Shown: positions 43,300-54,779, numbered from the stretch's first letter. The stretch is DNA of 64,000 nucleotides from Ancylostoma caninum (GCA_037903475.1 JBAJFG010000126.1:806001-870000), one strand, 5' to 3'. Notes: generated by a model from the sequence alone, not told the origin. Program-made: numbers and translations.

Positions 43300-44060
43300 C
43301 AATTTTCGGGAGGCATTCGGCATAGAGTTATGGTGGTATTGACTCGAAAAAGTTCTTCAACCAGCGATCAAAATCGTCTTCATCATCCGATGCTTTTCAT
43401 GCTGTTAGATAGCGACAGAAGGAGCTTATCTTTTGGCGTAAGAACAGAGCTGTATTGTGGGTAAATCAACACTGTCTATCCAAAGTTCAGTAGCTTCTGG
43501 CGAGTCACTCTTGCCGTGTGCAGACGAGCACCGTGAAGGAATTGGATCGTGCCATGAATCAGGCATTCTCTGCGATTTCTAGGGCCAATCTGTTAAGCTG
43601 CTGATAGTATAGGTCTGGCGTGAAGGCAGTGTTGCGAGGCAGTAATTTGTAGTGGATAATGCGCCACTCAGACCTTCGAAGGGTCCTGCCTTCGAAGGTC
43701 CCGCCTTTGGCTGCGGCTAAGGCTTCTCATCCTTGTGAACTCAGTGTTGATGGTGCTTGATGTTGACGTGCAGACACCATTTCTCATCTCCATTAATGAT
43801 ACCTCAGCCAATCTATGCGCCTGTACGAGGGCAATCCAGTAGCTACCACCCCATGTTGCTCGAGATCGCGTTCGGTCAGATCATCACTACTAACGTCCCA
43901 CTGTGATAACTCTTATACCTTGCCGAATTGATGCAGGTGATCGGCGATGGTGGCAACGTTTGCCATAGATCTGAATCTTCCAGCTGTCGAAATGTAAGAT
44001 TTTCGACTCCGGTTACGCGTCTTGACCATGCGAAAACATTGAGGTTCAGGTGGCCAAGGC
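43300..44060 (-). pseudogene. mariner transposase, degenerate
   Basis: Minus-strand pieces in changing frames: MANVATIADHLHQFGKV (second helix-turn-helix), KWCLHVNIKHHQH-like sequence from 43790 down, YKLLPRNTAFTPDLYYQQL, NRLALEIAEN, GARLHTARVTRQKLLNFG and YPQYSSVLTPKDKLL. The last two cover the second catalytic Asp region (normally HDNARPH) and the YSPDLSPxD motif of mariner transposases. Stops and shifts are frequent. The ends were not defined. Confidence 0.75.
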
Positions 44061-44604
44061 GAAGGCGTCAGACCGGTCTCGCGCTGTGCGTTCGGACACT
44101 GTACAGTCTTCGAATACTGTTTTGATGTGAATATTAGATGAGGCTACTGATTCATCACATTTCAAATCATACACTAAAATGCTCCGAATGTACTGCTTTG
44201 GAGGTTTCATATTCCTAGAAGCGATTGTGCAGGAGTTTACAAGTAATGATACTGATAAGCTTGCACATACCTGAGCTTCTTACACATAAAGGAACCAGGA
44301 CGCTGCAAAGCTTCGTGGGCTTAAGAAAAGCACACATTTGAAAACAGCGAGAACTTCCCCCACAACTTAATGCTTTACCTATTACGAGAGATTATCAGAG
44401 TCTAGTAATCAATAGGCATCTTTCTCATCAATGTTTAAGTAGACGAAAGGCTGTAAAGTGTGAAAAGTGCAACATCTCTGCCTCACTTTGGAGCAGAACT
44501 ATTTTGCAAAAATTCAGACAAAAAAGTAACTATGGCAGTAAATAGGACTGGAATCTGAGGAGGATCACGTTATCCACAAAAGATACCGTTGGAGCGAGTT
44601 AGCG
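44061..44604. other. no recognised feature
   Basis: No repeat partner or credible frame. Confidence 0.4.
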
Positions 44605-44946
44605 ATGGAAAAAGTAGGAGAAGAACAGAGTGTGGGGAACGTGAAACAGAAGCAGCCCAAGCATTGCGCAAGACATCAGGCGCCAACGGCACCAGTGTGG
44701 AACTGGGGATCATCGTCTGAATTAAACAATGACAAGTACGATGTAGCTTTATGCTTTTGTCAAGTTGAAAGAAAGCTTACATCGTGCGTTGCTCCGCAAG
44801 AATGCTTGATGCTCTTACCACGGCACGCCACAGTTCCATGGGAAATTTGCATCAGTCCAACCCACATTTCTGTGGAACCTTGTCTTTTTTTGGAGGAGAG
44901 CAGTGCACTTGTATGGCATATTTGGAAGAAAGATGAACATCAATAA
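44605..44946 (+). CDS. open frame, unknown
   Basis: 113 codons from ATG: polar start (KVGEEQSVGNVKQKQPKH), then five Cys (ALCFCQVERKLTSCVAPQEC, then LMLLPRHAT). No motif recognised, no splice context, no neighbours. It may be chance. Confidence 0.2.
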   Translation: MEKVGEEQSVGNVKQKQPKHCARHQAPTAPVWNWGSSSELNNDKYDVALCFCQVERKLTSCVAPQECLMLLPRHATVPWEICISPTHISVEPCLFLEESSALVWHIWKKDEHQ

Positions 44947-45139
44947 AATCGCCATGGGACGTTTACACTGCAGCTAAGACAAAAAGGTCAAACAACATAA
45001 TTCGGTTTTCGTAAATGGCGTTTGGACGTCAATTTTGGCGCCATTGTTGTGAACTCATGTACATTGCGCGTACGAATCAACCTTCTTCAGGATAGGGAAA
45101 TACGCGGAAAGCAACGATCTCCCCTCCATAATTTTCAGG

Positions 45140-45235
45140 GATTTTCCGTTTCCCGGGCCAAAACCCGTAAAACGCAAAACGAAAGGCCAAAAACCGGCGG
45201 AAAACCGGAAGCGTAAAACGGAAAATGAAAAATTC
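45140..45235. repeat. CGTAAAACGGAAAAC short-word cluster, copy 2
   Basis: CCGTAAAACGCAAAACG, CGGCGGAAAACCGG and CGTAAAACGG words like those at 42920-43020. Confidence 0.6.
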
Positions 45236-45239
45236 CGCA

Positions 45240-45440
45240 CACCCCTGATCCATATCTGTGAGAGTGGTACGCCAGCGCTTAAAGGGAAAGTGTCGCTAGA
45301 TAGATCTATACCAAAGTGGTGAGTCGGCGCTCAGTAGAGGGCAACGTATACCCAAATGAGGATGAGGAGCGAAGGAAGCAGGCACAAAAGAAGCCTGAGT
45401 CCGGCGTTAGCCTGGCGATCAGGCTGGTACGAGCTTTACG
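45240..45440 (-). repeat. Dispersed repeat D, copy 1
   Basis: It matches 52390-52600 in reverse: CACTCTCACAGATATGGATC, TAGATCTATC, GAGGAGCGAAGGAAGC and CCTGAGTCCGGCGTTAGC. The edge forms a small hairpin, CCGGCTAACGCCGG, in the 52.4 kb copy. Confidence 0.65.
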
Positions 45441-45619
45441 CCTTTGGCATACTACACAGCGAGGCTGTCGCTGCAACCGTTCACAACTAAAACTTCTCGC
45501 ACAACTGCTCCATGCTATTCCACGTATACTGTGCGATAAGATCTGAGAACTTGTAACGTTTTGTACTCATCATTCCCATTCATTTTCTTCACCGCGACGG
45601 CGTCGCTGTGAACTATGCC

Positions 45620-45790
45620 ATGGACCTTAAACGGTATTGTCGCTTCAAAGTGGCTTCATTGCAGAAGAATTCCTCCAACTGGTTAGCTCAGGAGTGAGTG
45701 GTCGGCTGAAGGACTCCCACTGGCTCAAGATAACAACCGTGAATCACTGATAGGGCGACCAGGCAACGTTGCTCAAACGGCTATCCCCAC
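45620..45790. repeat. Family B element, right-end fragment
   Basis: TTCAAAGTGGCTTCATT, GAGTGAGTGG and AGGGCGACCAGGCAACGTTG, then CTCAAACGGC, follow the right end of 18971-19625. Confidence 0.5.
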
Positions 45791-46348
45791 ACACCGCAAA
45801 AATCGTGGCGATCACGATGGCCGCTGGCAGTCGTCATCGCTTCTACTTCCAATATCGCCCCTCTTTTCCTGATTCATATTCGAGAAATGCTGGCGATGAG
45901 GAGTGATCAGCTTTGCTTGGAAATGAACCGGGAGGATGTGAAACGAAACATACGTACCGTCTCCATCAACCTTGATTTTTTTTTACATTTATTTTGAACC
46001 GACGAAGTCTGGGCATACTCTCAGCTGCATCGCGAACGCAACGCTCTATCCACCGGTATCAAGAGTGTGCTGTCGAATAAACGGTCCATAACTATCTCAG
46101 GCAATTGTGCCGTCAAACAGCAGGTCGAACCCCTGTCGCTCCGCCTACTTTTTGAATTGGGGGAACGTGTATGGACGTTCTCGTTTGGCAGAACTTGCTG
46201 CCCATGCCCCTCTACGTGCTGCTGTCCACCGGGATCCTCCAGACGTGCTGCTGTCAGCCGGGACCGTGATAACACGTGTATATGTGATTAATCAACAACT
46301 TCATCTCCCCCAATCTTCATTTTCATCCTAACACCAGCCTAAGAGTCC
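45791..46348. other. no recognised feature
   Basis: Short ORFs on both strands, none with a motif. TCTGTCGAATAAACGGTCCA at 46070 resembles sequence near 50870 and suggests a small shared repeat. Confidence 0.35.
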
Positions 46349-47090
46349 GGCTAACTCCGGACTCTCAGGCTTCTTTTCGTGCTCGCTTCGCTCGCATAGT
46401 TTCGTTGTCCTCAGAGAAGACCAATGCAGGTGGATGAACAGACACTCTCCACAGAGAAGTATTCTTTACCGCGGTCCATGGAACCATTGATCCAATGGAC
46501 AGCTCCTTTCCAACAATTTGTAGTGAAGCATTTCGGTTTGCTGCGGTGGACGTAAATAGTAAAAATTGACCGAGTAAGTGCAAACTGGGATTGCACCTGA
46601 ACACTGGTACACCCTTACCTCACCGATGGGACCTGTCTCTAGAGGTTCCTCCACTTTTGAATGCCTGTACACACTTATCACGCCGTTAGACCCAACTCCA
46701 GGCGTTTCCCCACTTATGGACACCGGAGCACCTTATCACACCGCCAGCCCACTTCTTACATTACCCTCAACCGTGTCTCCCCCGTCTGTCCGGTTCCTCC
46801 TGTTCGTTATAAAGGCACCGTATCCGTCTTTTTCCCTTTATACGGTTCTGTAATCACAGGCCTATCTCATTCCTTCCAACTGTGGTGAAAACAACTGTCG
46901 GCCATTAACATGTCTGAACACGACTGAAGTGGCCCGAAAAACCTGTAGTTCAAGGTAAAAATCAAAATTTACCACATTTTCGGACATAACTCAACACAAT
47001 GAACACAATGGTGTAGGTATTCTTCGTTTTTGGTGGTTGGTTCTCGTGCACGCATACACACACATGAACTGCCAAATAAGAAGAATTAAG
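46349..47090 (+). repeat. Dispersed minisatellite repeat, copy 3
   Basis: Same flanks as 20047-21330, including CTCAGGCTTCTTTTCGTGCT and ACATGTCTGAACACGAC, but only two to three minisatellite units (46600-46740). Confidence 0.75.
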
Positions 47091-47815
47091 ATCCTTGGAG
47101 CAGTCATGAGTTCTCATTGGAGGGCAACTAAGCAATGTGTCAGTTCATGATGGATATGGGGATATCAACAGAATCCGATTCTACTCGGCGCGCTGATTCC
47201 AGCAATATGCTTGAAACTGGGAAGAACCATCAAAAAAACAATATTTAGGAGGCCAAATTTGGTACTAGGGCGGACGCGTTTCCTTGCTAAGAAGCTGGAA
47301 AAAGTGGAGCTGAGGAGTTGAGATTGCACATCAAAGTGAACTTTTCAGCAGTAGCTATTATCGAATGGATAGGCATTGCTGTGTTGGGAAACCTTGCCGC
47401 ACCTTCAGCACGTTTTTAATGCGGATTCAAACCTCTCATCCACTGGTCAAGAATTTCGGAATTCTCGGCCAATGAATCTCTAACTTATGGGATTTTCGAC
47501 GTTACTTTAAGACCTAAAGTGTACCTCTGCTCTCAGCGGTTCGTATATTTTCGGCTGAGGTGGGGTCAAGCGCGATCTTTGAGGTGATACACTGCCTTTA
47601 AGGGCAATTTGTGGCGACTTATGTGGTGGTTGTGCCCTACACCCTTAAACCTTATCTTGTCCGAATATAGAATAGTGGTTACTGGAGTAGTGGTTCAGTG
47701 CATGATGTCTTTATTACTGACTGTACAGGGATGAGCAATGCGGGAGGAATAGTGAGTAAAGTGTGCCTTGTATTAGAAGTAATGAGAATAGAACGGGGAT
47801 CATCGATCAGTTCAT
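47091..47815. other. no recognised feature
   Basis: No repeat partner or frame. Confidence 0.4.
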
Positions 47816-47960
47816 GATACAATTTGTACTAAATGCGTGCGTTCGAAGCGAGTCCGTCTATATGATGGATTAGTTGCATCGCCGACGCAGCCTAGACGCA
47901 CGCGTTTACTGCCTGGCGGAGGTCTCGCGTTCTTCTTACTGAGGATGTAGATGACGTCGG
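47816..47960. mobile_element. MITE family A, left part only
   Basis: CAATTTGTACTAAATGCGTG, GTCTATATGATGGATTAG and GACGCACGCGT follow family A, then the match stops inside a G-rich stretch with GGGGACGTCGGCC repeated twice. Confidence 0.6.
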
Positions 47961-48621
47961 GGATAGCATTGAGGGCACGTGGGGGGACGTCGGCCGGGGG
48001 CACGTAGGGGGACGTCGGCCATATGTGGGGGGTAGGTGCCCCGCGATTTGGGGTCCACCCCCAGGTGCAACAACTGGGGGTGAACCCCTTTTCTACCTGC
48101 AGTCGACCCCCACGAATGTCTGAGTATAGGCTGGTCGGTATCTGGGTCCACTCAGCATATAAGTTGTGGTCATACTGACAGGGATAATTTTGTGGAGTCT
48201 CCTGTGTCCTTACAAATGAACGTCAGTCCAACAGCAGTAAGCTAATGGCGCCACTAGGTGGCGTCTTCAGTACACCTCTTTGTGGGTGGTCGTCAAATGT
48301 TGCTGCCTATATATTTGCCTCCCAACTGGCCTGCACTGTTTCTTGAAGTAAGGATTGACGAAAAATTAGAGTTTAGTTCATCACAGGTAAAATCATGGCA
48401 GCCCCACCTATGAGTAATGCATTAGAATGCTGCGAAACTACGGCCTTTCTTGTGATCAGGTCAACTTTCTAAGGGTTTTTAACCAGTAGCATCTTCAACT
48501 GATGCTCAAAAAGACCATAGTTTCCTGACACGAGACATTAGACTGCTGGTTTTCGATTACGTCTCTAATTAATGTCGTAGCCATTAGCTGTTTAAGGACA
48601 TGTTCGGTTATTCTGACAGTG
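47961..48621. other. no recognised feature
   Basis: It starts with the GGGGACGTCGGCC duplication. The rest shows nothing. Confidence 0.4.
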
Positions 48622-48833
48622 GGGTAAAATGGAGTTGGGGGGGGCACTTGGTATTAGTCGATGATATGACCTGTCCTGCACGTTCAGACTCGTTAGCTGA
48701 CACTTCCAGAATGCTCTGACTTGTTAGCTCTTTTAATGTACAGTAGTTACCTGTAATGAAAACAAGTCAGAACGTGCAGGACAGGTCATATCATCAACTT
48801 ATACCAAGTGCCCCCCCCAACTCCATTTTACCC
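48622..48833. mobile_element. Foldback MITE, copy 2 (212 bp)
   Basis: Same hairpin as 19701-19913: GGGTAAAATGGAGTTGGGGG pairs with the right end. The flanks TGACAGTG and TGACCTGA match only in part. Confidence 0.75.
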
Positions 48834-49094
48834 TGACCTGAATAATACCAATTTTCTAGCGCGCTGTCAATGGTTCTGCATTGGACCGTTACTCGAGGTT
48901 CAACATAGAATGAAGCTGAAAGGAAATTGAGAGAGGTTGCAACAGACCAAGAGTAACCAACCTTTCATGCCGCTCTTCCCCGTTCAATGAAACCATCTGT
49001 TCGATCAAATGAAAAGTGATGGCTACACACTAATACAGAGTGATAGTGGATGGAATTATCTGTGCGATTAGGGATAAATAACAATATACTTATT

Positions 49095-50862
49095 GTTAGA
49101 CAAAAATGTCAGGACATGCGGACGACGATAGTCCTCATTTCTCAAGGAAGTTTATTGGTCATGCGGTGAACGCCTGCTTCGTGACATGCGGAGGAGGTAG
49201 TCGAGGGGTGCGATCCAAGCCCGAAAAACCATCGGGACTTACGGAGGATGTGGTCGGGGGGTGGGGGGAGGGTGCGACATACCCCCAAACTTTGATAAAA
49301 GCCTCGGATGGGTGCGGAGGAACATGGCAGGTAATCCGAGAACCCCCCGAGGTCAGACATCACAGAGTAGTGATTTCTGCCTGTTTTCCCACTACTTATG
49401 GCCCTGCACTCCATCTTTCTGCTAAAATAAAGTATAACACGCGTCATAATCACTCTGGAAATTTCTCTTATAATAATGTTTATTGAGATTCTTACTGTCA
49501 TATTCACTGTAAAACGGCATTCACTGTTTATTTCTTTAAAGTGTCTCTTTTACAATTTGAGCGGACTTCCTACTCACAAAAGCATCTATTTTTGGTTCCT
49601 GCAACAGAATATAGCGCTTTTGACACTGTGTGTGCCCAAACAGCAACAGAGTCCTACCACAGAAATCTTTCTGAGATTTTTATGGTGAGAAAATCAGTGT
49701 GAGCTGGCGTGAACAATGGTATACATGACAGACCTCAAAAAGGGTGACCCTGTTTTTTTTTTAAGAGGCTACGGCTGAATCAGCACTTCCTTATGTTGCC
49801 TATGCGGACTCCAGGCCTCACTGTTTCTGCACCAGTCTACGAGTTATGCCTGATCAGATTACGGATGTGAACTGTAGCCTGGCCAGGAAACGAGTGTTGC
49901 ACGAGGAAATCGGGAGCTGAAGCTTTTTAATACTTTTCTATAACGTTGAAAATTGCGCACTTTTGCAATCAGGAAGATTTTTTCTATATTAGCGTAAGAT
50001 CGAAACCTGAAATCGATACAATTCGAAACCCAAATCGATACTACTTGAAATTGGGTGGACGTTTCATGCACATAATGCACATTTCCTCACTGACCCACCC
50101 CTGAATTAGAGTTGAAAATTAGTTTGGATAATGGATAAACAAACAGTCAATGAGCCGATATTTTGCCGCAGAATTTTCGTCATATTTGTGATCAGCGCAT
50201 TAGAAAACTTCAGTGGGCATGTACTCACTATCCCCCGATCAAAAACGTAAAACTTGATGAAATGAATGGTTTAACCTATAATTTCATACAAAACTGTAGA
50301 TATATTTGTGTTCAGCGTATCAAACAAAAAAAGATGTCTTATCGAACAACAATGGACATGTCACCAAGCGATTTCAGGACAAAATTAAGCAAAAATCAAT
50401 GAAATCGGTGTGAAGATTAAAGCAGTCCACAGTTCTTGGCGTAAAGGGTGCCAAAATCTCCATAGGCCCTTGGGAGTTATATATTCAACGTTTGGTAGTG
50501 ATTGATTTAGATAGAGCTCTGTAACAGTCCCTTCTCTTGGGAATGCACTGTGATAAAAACATTAGTGGATGCCTCGACAGTTCCTCGGCTGCGGACACGG
50601 ATGGCGCAGAGGTGAAGCAGCGGACTGTGAATCAATCGAAGAGCAGTGGTAAGTGATCGGTAGGTCAGTTCGAAATCCTCAGTCGGTAGTGGAGGTGATA
50701 AGTTTTGTTCAAAAAACCCCATTTTGGAACATGCGGAGGAGGGTACCGGGACTTGCGGAGGACTAAATCGGGGCTCGCGGTCTGTAACAGACCAGGTCTC
50801 CTGACCAAGCCCTCCGGGTGTCCTGCAGTAGTCCTACGCATGTGTGCAATACTTTGTCTGAG
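49095..50862. mobile_element. 1.7 kb CTCAGACAAA element, copy 1
   Basis: It is an inverted copy of 59860-62481 without the nested insert. The left end TGTTAGACAAAAATGTCAGG and the right end ACTTTGTCTGAG are degenerate inverted repeats. The inside has AT-rich sequence, GTGTTCAGCGTAT-type units (50180-50340) and a tRNA-like segment. No coding frame. Confidence 0.75.
50587..50690 (+). repeat. tRNA-like segment in the 1.7 kb element
   Basis: GGATGGCGCAGAGGTGAAGC resembles an A box region and GGTCAGTTCGAAATCC a B box; about 60 bases separate them. The inverted partner is at 60030-60118. It is not a functional tRNA fold that I can defend. Confidence 0.5.
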
Positions 50863-51021
50863 TAGTTATGAACCGTCCATTCGGACAGCACACTCTTGAT
50901 ACCGGTAGATACAGCGCTGCTTTCGTAATGCAGCAGGGAGTATCCCCAGACTTTGTCGGTCCAAATGAATGTAGAAAAATCAAGGTTGATGGGGACGGTA
51001 CGTATGTTAGTCGTTTCATCA

Positions 51022-52185
51022 GGTTGGTGCAAAATTATTTGCCAAACCGAAATTCAAACTGCTATAACTCGACTTATACACAAAGTTCTCCATCAATCTA
51101 GTGCCCGTTTAATTCGCTAGATCCTCCACGATAGTCCTTCACGGAATTGACGTCTCTACAATGAAACTGAGATCACAAGAATTCGCAAACTCTTGGAAGG
51201 CAGTTTCAGCATGCTTCAGATCAGCAATCTGCTGCTATCGCAGGTTCGCATCTGGAACAAGGAAAAAGTGGTAATCGTGAGGGAAAGGTCTCAGGAATGA
51301 GGAGAACGAATGAGAAGCTCGATGCCTTGCTGTGGCAGTTTTTGCCGGGTGAGTTTCAAGCGAGCGGCTTAGCGCTAGCCTGGAGCAAGGGAAAAGCTGA
51401 TTCTGTTTACCACTGCTAACCACATCTACAGCATCTTTCCGGCTATCAACTCGAAATTACAATACTAGGAGTCTACCGTCAATAGCTGACTAGGCTGGAA
51501 GAGGCTGCAATCAGCCAGACCCTTACAGCACCATCAAATTCGTGACAGAACCTTCCCAGAGAGATCTGGTTAAGGAAACTTTAGAAGCGGGGAATCGTAA
51601 GCATTAAAACCCATTCGCATTTCCTGTTATCGCATAGAAACTGGGCTTTATCTACAGTACTTAAATGGTCTAGAAATGAATTGCTTTGCGACGAAAAACT
51701 GACTAGAAAAGATGTCACAGCCAGCGGATGAGACACTGATCATGAGTCAGATTGTGGGATGTTCACTTCCACTCCTTTCTTCCCCTGTCGATTCGAATCG
51801 AATGTTTTGAAACTGTAGTATAGTAAGCATCCATCTCTTCTCTCTACGTCCGAAGGGTAAGATCTGATTTAGGTTCCCCGACAGTCCGTAACACTTGATC
51901 GCCAAGGGGCAACCTGCGGTCACGACCTTCACTGTCCTTTGACAAGCCGATTCCGAGCCAAAACAAATACAAGGTTACCGGATAGGTCCGATGAAAAGTG
52001 ATCGAGTTTGAAGTCTTTAAACATGACCACCCAAAAATCGTGTCAGCTCATCATTTGTTTGCGGCTCCACAAAAAGCTGCGAAGAGATCTAGCCGAAATA
52101 TCCAAGTAGCTTTTGAAAGAGGTGGAAAAGCCCTTTCAGAATGTCACACAAACTTTCTTCAAATTGCTCAAATTCCACAGAACAG
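51022..52185 (-). pseudogene. mariner element, minus strand, decayed
   Basis: The transposase 3' end is marked by the terminal repeat CAGGTTGGTGCAAAATTATT. The sequence then parallels 35768-37049 in reverse, including the region coding RQQIADLKHAETAFQEF and the block around 51600-51830 matching TDDQRLTRC. The other end is lost where a palindromic block begins near 52190. Confidence 0.65.
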
Positions 52186-52189
52186 AAAA

Positions 52190-52360
52190 GTTTACGACGA
52201 GCGAGCTGTCACTAACGACGAGCGAGCGCCGGGTGAACACTCGCTCGTCGTTAGTGGTTGCGAGCAATGGAGACTGACCGCTCAACCACTGACGACGAGT
52301 GAGCGGTCATCCGGCGTTACTCACCATCAGTGCCGTGTCACGAGGTGTGTACACGATTTC
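52190..52360. repeat. Palindromic block with CGACGAGCGAG words
   Basis: CACTAACGACGAGCGAG and CTCGCTCGTCGTTAGTG pair closely, followed by CACTGACGACGAGTGAGCGG. It can form a strong hairpin; probably a small foldback element. Confidence 0.6.
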
Positions 52361-52389
52361 AGTTGTGTAGGAGCCAAAGGCGTAAAGCT

Positions 52390-52600
52390 CGTACCAGCCT
52401 GATCGCCCGGCTAACGCCGGACTCAGGCTTCTTTTATGCTTGCTTCCTTCGCTCCTCATCCTCATTTGGGAATACGTTGCCCTCTACTGAGCGCCGGCTC
52501 ACCACTCTGGTATAGATCTATCTAGTGACACTTTCCCTTGTAGCGCTGGCGTACCACTCTCACAGATATGGATCAGTGGTGTGCTTGCGTATCTGCAGAT
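52390..52600 (+). repeat. Dispersed repeat D, copy 2
   Basis: Inverted partner of 45240-45440. It begins AGCCTGATCGCCCGGCTAAC and continues GCCGGACTCAGGCTTC. Confidence 0.65.
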
Positions 52601-52726
52601 TGTGTCCTGCACATCTATGCACCTCATACCGAGCATTTTAGGACGTTTAGGACGTTGGCTATTAGCTGTTAGCTAAGTTTACATATCGTTGAAAGTAAAG
52701 GCATAGGCGGTGACTTTTTCTTACAT

Positions 52727-53172
52727 TCAAGGCAACCTTAGCGGATGGTTGCCTCTATTTCTCACAAACTGGCCGTCTACGAATAGAGAACGAGAAGCAG
52801 GTTCAAAGCCAAAGTTGCCTTGTCTAGAGCGAGCATACCACTTAAAGGTGAAACGAGAACTGTGAAACGTGGTTGTGTCACCGGTGAAGAGCAGATCAAG
52901 AGCTATAAAATGGGCCACGACCGCAAATTAAGCGAAGTTCAAGTCATGTGAGAAAACAAATTGAAAAAAAAAAACCGCACGAACTTACTCCCCAACCTAA
53001 TATTATACCCACTGTTAGCAATATTCTTTTTGTCAACATTTTTGAAATGTAATAAGAACAGATCTCTCATATCTGTGAACATGTTGGTAAAATCCGCTGA
53101 GAGGAGTAAGGGGTCTGACACGTTTAAATTATTCGGATTACTACTAATGTTAATATCGTCCGGACTGTACAT
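52727..53172 (-). CDS. two-exon gene, possible CUB-like C-terminus
   Basis: Exon one (52989-53172) starts with ATG behind ATTTTAAGAAAC, encodes 61 residues (MYSPDDINISSNPNN, SDPLLLSADFTNMF, RDLFLLHFKNVDKKN, GYNIRLG) and ends GGGGA/GTAAGT. An 86 nt intron ending TTTTATAG follows. Exon two (52727-52902) continues in phase with LDLLFTGDTTTFHSSRFTFK, WYARSRQGNFGFEP and DGQFVRNRG and ends at TGA 52727-52729. The LLFTGD....SSRFTFKWYA pattern resembles the last two strands of a CUB domain; this is inference. The product (119 residues) lacks a signal peptide, so the true start may be further upstream. Confidence 0.5.
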
Positions 53173-53526
53173 GTTTCTTAAAATGCGATCTTATGAATGT
53201 GAAAATACTTTTCAGTTCAATTACGAATGGCTTAATGCTGCTATCTGTAGCTCACTTTATGAACCTAACCGGCGTCTTATGTAAATTCGGTAAAAAATAA
53301 ATTAGTGGTATGACTTTTTTATCATTTGTAACTATGGGAATTATCCGCCATTGCATGTCTCCTAATTATTTTTTCACATGAAGACTTAGTATAATACATG
53401 AGCTCACAGACTATTTCCCTCTGTTAACACAAATACTACTTTTAAATGAGAAGACTCTTCTTCTGGTAGCGACAGAGGTTCGGCAAAGCGAGGGTGTGAA
53501 GCCGACTCAGTCGTATAGATATTCCC
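53173..53526. other. no recognised feature
   Basis: Upstream of the two-exon gene on its strand. No promoter or exon could be picked out. Confidence 0.35.
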
Positions 53527-53727
53527 TCACATCACTTCTCTAATTATTTTCGAAGAAGCTCCACATTTCTGTGAGATGTAAAGGGAACCCTTCACTATAG
53601 AAGCCGATAATTTGTAAACTTTAGGAAACGAGGCGAATATCACCAAAGTGACTATTGCCTCGGTACCAGCTGTGGTCTGTGCAGACGCGGAAATCCCGTG
53701 ACAATCGCCACTTCCTCCCAATTTAGC
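53527..53727 (-). CDS. possible exon, unknown
   Basis: About 66 codons open on the minus strand: KLGGSGDCHGISASAQTTAG, TEAIVTLVIFASFPKVYKLS and KGSLYISQKCG, ending TGA. It has an alternating pattern like beta strands. An overlapping frame (EVKLNWEEVAIVTGFPRLHR) is equally open, so the coding status is unclear. Confidence 0.25.
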   Translation of the reverse strand, partial: AKLGGSGDCHGISASAQTTAGTEAIVTLVIFASFPKVYKLSASIVKGSLYISQKCGASSKIIREVM

Positions 53728-53929
53728 TTAACTTCATGTGTGTCTTTTTTTTGCTAATAGCCTATTTCTTTGTTCTTTCTGGTCAACCGCCTGTTATTAG
53801 GACTTACGAAAAGGCGGAATTATCGCTTTGAGAGAGCATTCTTCGCCTATCCGCCCCAGAATAGGGAAGGTGTTCAGCTGACAGTAGGTGTGGAAGAGCG
53901 AACCGGCCGGTGATGGGCTGCAGCAGGTT

Positions 53930-53996
53930 ATGATGGCCGAGCGGTCCGGCTAGTGATGAGCGGGCGCCCTTGCGGTTCGCGGCCATGATAGAGGAG
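53930..53996 (+). repeat. tRNA-like segment
   Basis: GATGGCCGAGCGGTCCGGCT fits an A box of a Ser/Leu-type tRNA and GCGGTTCGCGGCC fits a B box. The stems do not pair well enough to call a tRNA gene; more likely a tRNA-derived repeat or pseudogene. Confidence 0.4.
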
Positions 53997-54779
53997 GGCG
54001 GTCTGCTGTCTTTCTCATTAAATTACAGCATCAAGACATTGCTAAACAGGTAGGTACCAAGCTCAAAGAAAATAGATCGAAACATTTCTTATGTGTAGCA
54101 GAGATCCCCGTTGCTTTCACAGAGCAAAACCTTATTGAAATTTGACAACTATGCATGCTGCGATGCAATAATCACCAAAGATTAACTATCGTTTTATCTA
54201 ACTGATATTAAACCTGAGGTGAACCTTACAACCTAGAATCCGGAAGTGCACACACAGCTTTTTGCGCGGATGTACGCACATTGAGGAGCAAATGAGAGAA
54301 CAGTATCGTTTTACAGAGGAATGAGAAAGCAAAGAGTGTGGTGAATCATTTAGGAATGACGCTGAATTCGAATCCAACAATTTCTGTCATGAATGTGGCC
54401 AGTATTGACTCGAGTTAGTGAGATAACCGCTCTTTAATAAGGATATGAAGTGCTTTTCTGCTTCTCCAAGGCTCCACTGGGAAGATCAGAAACGATGTCG
54501 CTAGAAGAAGCGATGCCACCTAGAAAAAGGGAAGTATTATGTAGGTTGCGCAAAAATATTTATACAGCAGATACAGCTTGGTTTATTTTTTGTTTATAAT
54601 ATTATTAGGGAACAATATCTCTCAACAATATGATAACCTCTGTATTCAGTTAATTGGATTATATGAAGGGTCCCACACACTCTTCTACACCACTTCAAAG
54701 GCAGTGTCTCAGCTCATTCATATCGTTCGAGATTTCCCCGTCGGTCGGACATACGCGAGCCGCTGAGCGCAAAGATGTA
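53997..54779. other. no recognised feature; mariner-like end at 54542
   Basis: GTAGGTTGCGCAAAAATATT at 54542 resembles a mariner terminal repeat without a partner. Nothing else seen. Confidence 0.35.

Noticed and set aside
50587..50690. tRNA gene
   Set aside because: A and B boxes are recognisable, but acceptor and anticodon stems do not pair and the segment is part of a dispersed element.
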